Assembly: GCA_965209045.1 (NCBI GenBank)
Contig: CBDBPW010000003.1
Coordinates: 558,001-622,000, forward strand
Origin: JAJEFO01 sp965209045
GTDB taxonomy: Bacteria > Pseudomonadota > Alphaproteobacteria > Rhodobacterales > Rhodobacteraceae
DNA length: 64,000 bases
Direction: 5' to 3'
A program made the position numbers and the translations under genes. Of this stretch, positions 59,249 to 64,000 are shown in pieces. Position 1 is the stretch's first letter. Every line of letters starts with the position of its first letter. Under the pieces are notes generated by a model, which saw nothing but the letters and a program-made list of their open reading frames with translations, was not told the origin of the DNA and did no database searches.

Positions 59249-59605
59249 ATGACAGCCGAAGCTGTGAACCTCTCCGAAAAGCTCAGCAAGTTTTCCGAAT
59301 ACTGGTCGCCGAAAATCGTTTCACAGTTCAACGGCCACGACGTGATGGTAGTGAAGGTCCAAGGGGAATTTGTATGGCACTCGCATGACGACACGGATGA
59401 CTTTTCCCTCGTTCTGAGTGGCATCGTGACGATCGAGACAGAACAGGGAAACGTCGTCCTTAGGCCAGGAGAGCTGTACGTTGTCCCGAAAGGCGTCCAA
59501 CACCGGCCAATCGCGCAGGAAGAGGCCCATATTTTGCTGATTGAGCCAAGAGGGACACCCAACACAGGCGATGCCACAACGGCGGCTCAAAAGGTCGAAA
59601 TATAG
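59249..59605 (+). CDS. Small cupin-domain protein
   Basis: A 118-residue single cupin barrel. Motif 1 is WHSHDDTDDFSLVLSG (ligands His44, His46 and an acidic residue near 50) and motif 2 is PGELYVVPKGVQHRP (His85). These match small metal-binding cupins whose members are isomerases, epimerases or sensors; no activity can be assigned. ATG 59249 has only a weak ribosome site. It stands alone upstream of gyrA. Confidence 0.87.
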   Translation: MTAEAVNLSEKLSKFSEYWSPKIVSQFNGHDVMVVKVQGEFVWHSHDDTDDFSLVLSGIVTIETEQGNVVLRPGELYVVPKGVQHRPIAQEEAHILLIEPRGTPNTGDATTAAQKVEI

Positions 59606-59978
59606 TTCTGGTCGGCCAAACACGTGCCTCCAAAGCCCAGGTTCGCATGACCTAGGCTGCAATGATCAATCCCGACACATCCGTTTCCGGACTTCGCAAA
59701 GAACCGGGCGTGAACCCCGACACTCACTACCGATTCATTGACCCGAACGGAAATTCACGGGACCGCGTCGCACGGATATTGCGGGTTCATTGTGTCATTC
59801 TGCACCGCACCAGAACGGATTGCAGTCCGGTCTGTGGCCAGCGCTTCCCTCCGGGAACATGCGCATCGGAATTCACGACACCGCGCTACGAAAAAAGTCT
59901 TCCGTTGCACACCATCAATGGCGTCTGGTATGGTGCGGGCAACGACATATGGTCCATCGGTGAAGAAGAGGCTGCTTC
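59606..59978. other. Intergenic region upstream of gyrA
   Basis: An open frame (59662-59982) crosses this stretch but overlaps the gyrA start and has no family resemblance or good ribosome site. The right part holds a plausible gyrA promoter. Confidence 0.45.
59905..59934 (+). promoter_or_regulatory. Candidate sigma-70-type gyrA promoter
   Basis: TTGCAC at 59905-59910 and TATGGT at 59929-59934 are 18 bases apart and lie 45 bases before the gyrA start, giving a leader of about 38 bases. Both elements deviate at one or two positions from consensus. Confidence 0.4.
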
Positions 59979-62720
59979 TTGAGCGACACTCCTGAAACTT
60001 CGGACGAAGCGGAAGCGCTCCCGCCCGTTCCGCCGCGCTACGACGGTCCGACGGTCACGATCGAGGACGAGATGCGAACCTCGTATCTCGACTACTCGAT
60101 GAGCGTGATCGTCTCCAGAGCCATTCCTGACTTGCGGGACGGCCTGAAGCCCGTGCATCGCCGCATTCTCTACGCGATGCACGAGACCGGGAACACGCAC
60201 GACAAGGCGTACCGCAAGTCCGCACGGCCGGTCGGCGACACCATGGGCAAGTACCACCCCCATGGCGACGGTGCCATTTACGACGCGCTCGTGCGAATGG
60301 CGCAGCCCTTCTCCATGTCGCTCCCGTTGCTTGACGGCCAGGGAAACTTTGGATCGATGGACGGCGACAACCCGGCCGCCATGCGGTACACCGAAGTCCG
60401 CATGGATCGGCCGGCCTCTGCCCTTTTGGCCGACATCGAGAAGGAGACCGTTGATTTTACGGACAATTACGACGGGAAGGACCAGGAACCCACGGTCCTT
60501 CCCGTGCGCTTTCCGAACATGCTCGTCAACGGTGCGGGCGGGATCGCTGTCGGGATGGCGACCAACATTCCGCCGCACAACCTGGGCGAGGTCATCAATG
60601 CCACGCTGGCGCTCATCGAGGACCCGGACGTCTCTTCAGAGCGCCTGATCGAAATCGTTCCCGGGCCGGACTTCCCGACGGGAGGCCTGATCCTGGGACG
60701 ATCCGGATCCCGCAAGGCGTACATGGAAGGGCGCGGCAGCGTCGTCACCCGTGCAAGGACCCGCGTTGAGGAAGTGCGCAAGGATCGTTTCGCTCTGGTC
60801 GTCGACGAAATCCCCTATCAGGTCAACAAGGCGGCAATGATCGAGAAGATCGCGGATCTCGTCCGCGAAAAGAGGATCGAGGGCATTTCGTCCGTTGCCG
60901 ACGAAAGTGACCGGGTCGGCGTGCGCGTGGTCATTGAACTCAAGCGCGACGCCACTCCCGAAGTCGTGCTGAACCAGCTGTATCGCTTTACGCCGATGCA
61001 GACGTCGTTCGGCTGCAACATGCTGGCCCTGAACCACGGACGCCCGGAGCAGCTCACGCTCCGGGACTTTCTCTCATGTTTCATAGAGTTCAGGGAAGAA
61101 GTCGTGGCGCGTCGCACCGCTTTCGACCTGCGCAAGGCGCGAGAGCGAAGCCACGTTCTGTGCGGCCTTGCCGTGGCCGTGTCCAACGTGGACGAAGTGG
61201 TTGCCACGATTCGGGCCTCGGCAGACGCTGCCGAAGCGCGCGTGAAGCTGATGGAGCGGCGCTGGCCCGCAAAGGACATTGCCGAGTACATTCGCCTGAT
61301 TGACGACCCCAACCACATGATCAACGAGGACGGCACGTACAACCTTTCGGAAATCCAGGCCCGCGCCATACTGGACTTGCGCCTGAACCGTCTCACGCAA
61401 ATCGGCGTCAAGGAAGTCACGGACGAGCTTGAAGAACTGGCTGCAAGCATCAAGGATTTCCTGGATATTCTTTCGTCACACGAACGCATTATGGCAATCA
61501 TCTCGGACGAGCTTCGTGACGTCCGGGAACGGTTCGCCGTGCCACGACGCAGCGAAATCATCGAATGGGATGGCGATCTCGAGGACGAAGACCTGATCGA
61601 GCGCGAGGACATGGTCGTCACGGTCACCGCAGAGGGGTACATCAAGAGGACGGCGCTTGCGGAATTCCGGTCCCAGAAGCGCGGCGGCAAGGGGCTTTCG
61701 GGCGGCTCGCTCAAGGACGACGACGTGGTCACAACCCTGTTCGTGGCCAGCACGCATGCCCAGCTCCTGTTCTTCACGACAGATGGAATGGTGTACAAGC
61801 TCAAGACATGGCGATTGCCGCTGGGCGGGCGCACGTCGCGCGGAAAGGCCATCGTCAACATCCTGCCTATTCCGTCAGGCGTGTCCATCGCGGCGATAAT
61901 GCCGACCGACCGTGATGAGGAGGAATGGGACCAGTTGCAGATTTTCTTCGCGACTTCGGACGGCGACGTGCGGCGCAATGCGCTCAGCGACTTCACGAAC
62001 GTCAAGGCAAATGGCAAGATCGCGATGAAGCTTCCAGATGACGTGTCTCTCGTAAATGCCAGAATTTGCACAGAAAATGATGACATAATGCTTGTAACGG
62101 CACGCGGAAGAGCCATCCGTTTCCCGACAACGGCCGTGCGCGTTTTCAAGGGTCGTGGCTCGACCGGCGTACGCGGCATCAAGCTGACCGGTGGCGACCA
62201 TGTTGTGTCGATGGCCGTGATCCGGCATTTCGAGGCCGATCCGGCCGAGCGGAGCGCCTACCTCAAGCAGAGGCGCTTGGTGGCAGGCATGCCGGACGAC
62301 GAGGCGGATGCGGACGACGAAGCTCACGCTGACGGTCAGCTTTCGCCCGAGCGCTATGCGGAAATGTCCGCGGCGGAAGACCTGATCCTCACGATCACGT
62401 CCGGCGGGACCGGCAAGCTGTCTTCCAGTCACGGCTATCCCGTGCGCCAGCGCGGCGGCAAGGGTGTCCTCGCCATGGACAAGGCCCTGCGCGACGGCCC
62501 GCTGGTCGCGTCCTTCCCCGTGGACATGTCGGACCAGATCATGCTGGCGACATCGACTGGCCAATCCATCCGCGTTCCGATCGAGGACATTTCGTTTCGG
62601 TCCCGTACGGCTGGCGGCGTCAAGGTCCTGAATGCATCCGAAGGCGAGCAGGTAGTCTCGGTTGCCCGGATTGCGGATCAAGGCGAAGCGGAAGGCGACG
62701 AGCCAGCTCCCGACGGTTGA
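59979..62720 (+). CDS. gyrA: DNA gyrase subunit A
   Basis: A 913-residue GyrA. The winged-helix domain contains the quinolone-resistance region KYHPHGDGAIYDALVRMAQP and the catalytic Tyr137 (AMRYTEVRM). The tower and coiled-coil follow, and the C-terminal pinwheel has the GyrA box QKRGGKG, which separates it from ParC. At the place of E. coli Ser83 there is Gly98, while the Asp87 equivalent (Asp102) is kept. Between about residues 760 and 790 an acidic insert (DDEADADDEAHAD) is present, as in other alphaproteobacterial GyrA. The start is TTG 59979, with GAAGAGG upstream; no ATG fits. Confidence 0.97.
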   Translation: MSDTPETSDEAEALPPVPPRYDGPTVTIEDEMRTSYLDYSMSVIVSRAIPDLRDGLKPVHRRILYAMHETGNTHDKAYRKSARPVGDTMGKYHPHGDGAIYDALVRMAQPFSMSLPLLDGQGNFGSMDGDNPAAMRYTEVRMDRPASALLADIEKETVDFTDNYDGKDQEPTVLPVRFPNMLVNGAGGIAVGMATNIPPHNLGEVINATLALIEDPDVSSERLIEIVPGPDFPTGGLILGRSGSRKAYMEGRGSVVTRARTRVEEVRKDRFALVVDEIPYQVNKAAMIEKIADLVREKRIEGISSVADESDRVGVRVVIELKRDATPEVVLNQLYRFTPMQTSFGCNMLALNHGRPEQLTLRDFLSCFIEFREEVVARRTAFDLRKARERSHVLCGLAVAVSNVDEVVATIRASADAAEARVKLMERRWPAKDIAEYIRLIDDPNHMINEDGTYNLSEIQARAILDLRLNRLTQIGVKEVTDELEELAASIKDFLDILSSHERIMAIISDELRDVRERFAVPRRSEIIEWDGDLEDEDLIEREDMVVTVTAEGYIKRTALAEFRSQKRGGKGLSGGSLKDDDVVTTLFVASTHAQLLFFTTDGMVYKLKTWRLPLGGRTSRGKAIVNILPIPSGVSIAAIMPTDRDEEEWDQLQIFFATSDGDVRRNALSDFTNVKANGKIAMKLPDDVSLVNARICTENDDIMLVTARGRAIRFPTTAVRVFKGRGSTGVRGIKLTGGDHVVSMAVIRHFEADPAERSAYLKQRRLVAGMPDDEADADDEAHADGQLSPERYAEMSAAEDLILTITSGGTGKLSSSHGYPVRQRGGKGVLAMDKALRDGPLVASFPVDMSDQIMLATSTGQSIRVPIEDISFRSRTAGGVKVLNASEGEQVVSVARIADQGEAEGDEPAPDG

Positions 62721-62907
62721 GCTTTCACCGGGATGCGGGTCTCGGCAGGCCCTCGTGGACATTCGTGGGCATCCCGCAGAATTTGGCGCCTGGGAATGGC
62801 GGGACGCCTGGAACAGCTTGTGGCTTGCCGCGGCATGCTGGATCGTGGTGCAGAGTGGAAGGGACGCCGCCCTTTCAAAACTGTGCCGCGGGCGCTACAT
62901 CGCGGGC

Positions 62908-64000
62908 ATGTCAGGCACTCTGCATATCGTTGGCGGCGGCCTCGCGGGCTCCGAAGCTGCATGGCAGGCTGCCAGGCGGGGCATTCAGGTTGTCTTGCAC
63001 GAGATGCGGCCAAAGTGCGAAACCTTCGCCCACAAGACCGGAAAGCTGGCTGAACTGGTCTGCTCGAATTCGTTCAGGTCCGACGACGACGAGCACAATG
63101 CCGTGGGTCTCCTGCACTGGGAAATGAGGCAGGCCGGCGGGATTGTCATCGAGGCAGGTGACCGCCACCGCATTCCCGCCGGAGGCGCGCTCGCGGTGGA
63201 TCGCGAGGCATTTGCGGATGCGGTGACTTCAAGGCTGCTGTCGCACGCGAATGTCACGCTCGAAACAGGAGAGATCACCAGCCTGCCCGAAGACGGCCAA
63301 TGGATCTTCGCGACCGGCCCACTCACTTCAAGCGCTCTCGGCAATGCGCTGCAGGCGGAAAGCGGCGAAGAGAGCCTGGCGTTCTTTGATGCCATAGCTC
63401 CGATCGTCTACGCGGACAGCGTGGACATGTCCGTTGCCTGGGAGCAATCGCGCTACGACAAGGGCGAGACGGAAGACGAGCGCAAGGCCTACATCAACTG
63501 TCCGATGACGCAAGACGAGTACGAAGCCTTCGTGGATGCCCTGCTTCATGCCGAAAAGACGGAATTCCGAGACGGGGAAACGGCGCGGTATTTTGACGGC
63601 TGCCTGCCAATCGAAGTGATGGCCGAACGCGGACGCGAAACCCTCCGCCATGGCCCGATGAAGCCGGTCGGATTGACCAACGCGCATGTACCGGATCAAA
63701 GGCCCTACGCCGTCGTTCAGCTCAGACGCGACAACAAGCTCGGAACGCTGTTCAACATCGTCGGCTTCCAGACGAAGATGAAGTACGGCGCACAAGTTAG
63801 TGTTTTCAAAATGATTCCTGGATTGAAAAGTGCCAGATTTGCTCGCCTTGGCGGCATTCACAGGAACACGTTCATCAATTCCCCCCGACTGCTCGACGAA
63901 CAGATGCGTCTTCGTTCCAAGCCGCACATCCGGTTTGCGGGGCAAATCACCGGAGTCGAAGGCTACGTGGAATCCGCGGCAATGGGTCTGATGGCAGGTT
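62908..64000 (+). CDS. trmFO: tRNA uracil-54 methyltransferase TrmFO (3' end outside window)
   Basis: The frame starts at ATG 62908 and is open to the window end, showing 364 residues of an expected 440-470. The FAD motif is IVGGGLAGSEAAWQAARRGI; the family motifs ELVCSNSFRSDD, AYINCPMTQDEYEAF, FDGCLPIEVMAERGRETLRH and LFNIVGFQTKMKYGAQ follow. TrmFO uses methylenetetrahydrofolate and FADH2 to make 5-methyluridine at tRNA position 54, unlike SAM-dependent TrmA. It follows gyrA by 187 bases. Confidence 0.95.
   Translation, partial: MSGTLHIVGGGLAGSEAAWQAARRGIQVVLHEMRPKCETFAHKTGKLAELVCSNSFRSDDDEHNAVGLLHWEMRQAGGIVIEAGDRHRIPAGGALAVDREAFADAVTSRLLSHANVTLETGEITSLPEDGQWIFATGPLTSSALGNALQAESGEESLAFFDAIAPIVYADSVDMSVAWEQSRYDKGETEDERKAYINCPMTQDEYEAFVDALLHAEKTEFRDGETARYFDGCLPIEVMAERGRETLRHGPMKPVGLTNAHVPDQRPYAVVQLRRDNKLGTLFNIVGFQTKMKYGAQVSVFKMIPGLKSARFARLGGIHRNTFINSPRLLDEQMRLRSKPHIRFAGQITGVEGYVESAAMGLMAG

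Noticed and set aside
59662..59982. 106-codon ORF directly before gyrA
   Set aside because: It overlaps the gyrA start, has no recognisable family, and runs through the likely gyrA promoter.
1..64000. CRISPR arrays, integrases, phage genes or restriction systems
   Set aside because: I looked for regularly spaced repeats and for hallmark proteins and saw none; the only mobile-type signals are the two short inverted-repeat elements.

Overview
The window looks like the chromosome of a free-living, probably marine, alphaproteobacterium. The evidence is high GC content, many ATGA/GTGA-overlapping operons, abundant solute-binding-protein transporters (TRAP and tripartite tricarboxylate, TTT), an alphaproteobacterial-type GyrA and a LigM-type O-demethylase. 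The genus cannot be fixed by eye.

Layout. (1) 1-6.1 kb is a zinc-homeostasis locus. A minus-strand operon (Fur/Zur-family regulator, CobW-family GTPase, WD40 protein, a small Cys-containing protein cut by the window edge) diverges from a FecCD-type metal ABC importer, with a near-perfect Zur-type palindrome between them. (2) 6.1-7.2 kb shows no convincing gene. (3) 7.2-30.9 kb is one large catabolic island in three transcription units. The first is minus-strand: LigM-like tetrahydrofolate O-demethylase, TRAP transporter, GST, Rieske oxygenase, TauD-type dioxygenase, MBL hydrolase. The second is plus-strand: RidA-like protein, HTH-methyltransferase regulator, ADP-forming acyl-CoA synthetase, aldehyde dehydrogenase, SDR, tautomerase. 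The third is plus-strand: isochorismatase-like hydrolase, enoyl-CoA hydratase, two tandem FAD oxidoreductases, TTT transporter. The same tandem TGGGCA-type repeat with 11-bp period stands before all three units, once over the start of the regulator gene, so they probably form one regulon. (4) 31-38.3 kb is housekeeping: mfd, tRNA-Leu(CAA), a modA-like gene, rpsB with a very long tail, tsf. (5) 38.3-44.4 kb is a LysR-TTT-sulfatase operon, with the decayed start of a second sulfatase where it meets tsf. (6) 45-48.3 kb holds phoB, phoU and phoR; the pst transporter genes expected between phoR and phoU are gone except for a decayed pstB fragment. (7) 48.3-55.4 kb is mixed: gamma-carbonic-anhydrase-like protein, gmk, class II DAHP synthase, GlxA/GbdR-type regulator, MFS transporter, DedA/YqaA protein, DsbB. 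(8) 55.4-59.2 kb is a gene graveyard: an HNH nuclease truncated at a 44-bp perfect palindrome, two short inverted-repeat (MITE-like) elements, a frameshifted DUF4160 gene beside an intact DUF2442 gene, and two more broken unknown genes. (9) 59.2-64 kb carries a cupin, gyrA and the 5' part of trmFO.

Best leads are the shared tandem-repeat operator with its unusual HTH-methyltransferase regulator, the Zur gene whose C-terminal Cys codon is a TGA stop, the pstB remnant inside the pho locus, and the palindrome/MITE graveyard. All product names rest on reading translated sequence by eye; no search was run.
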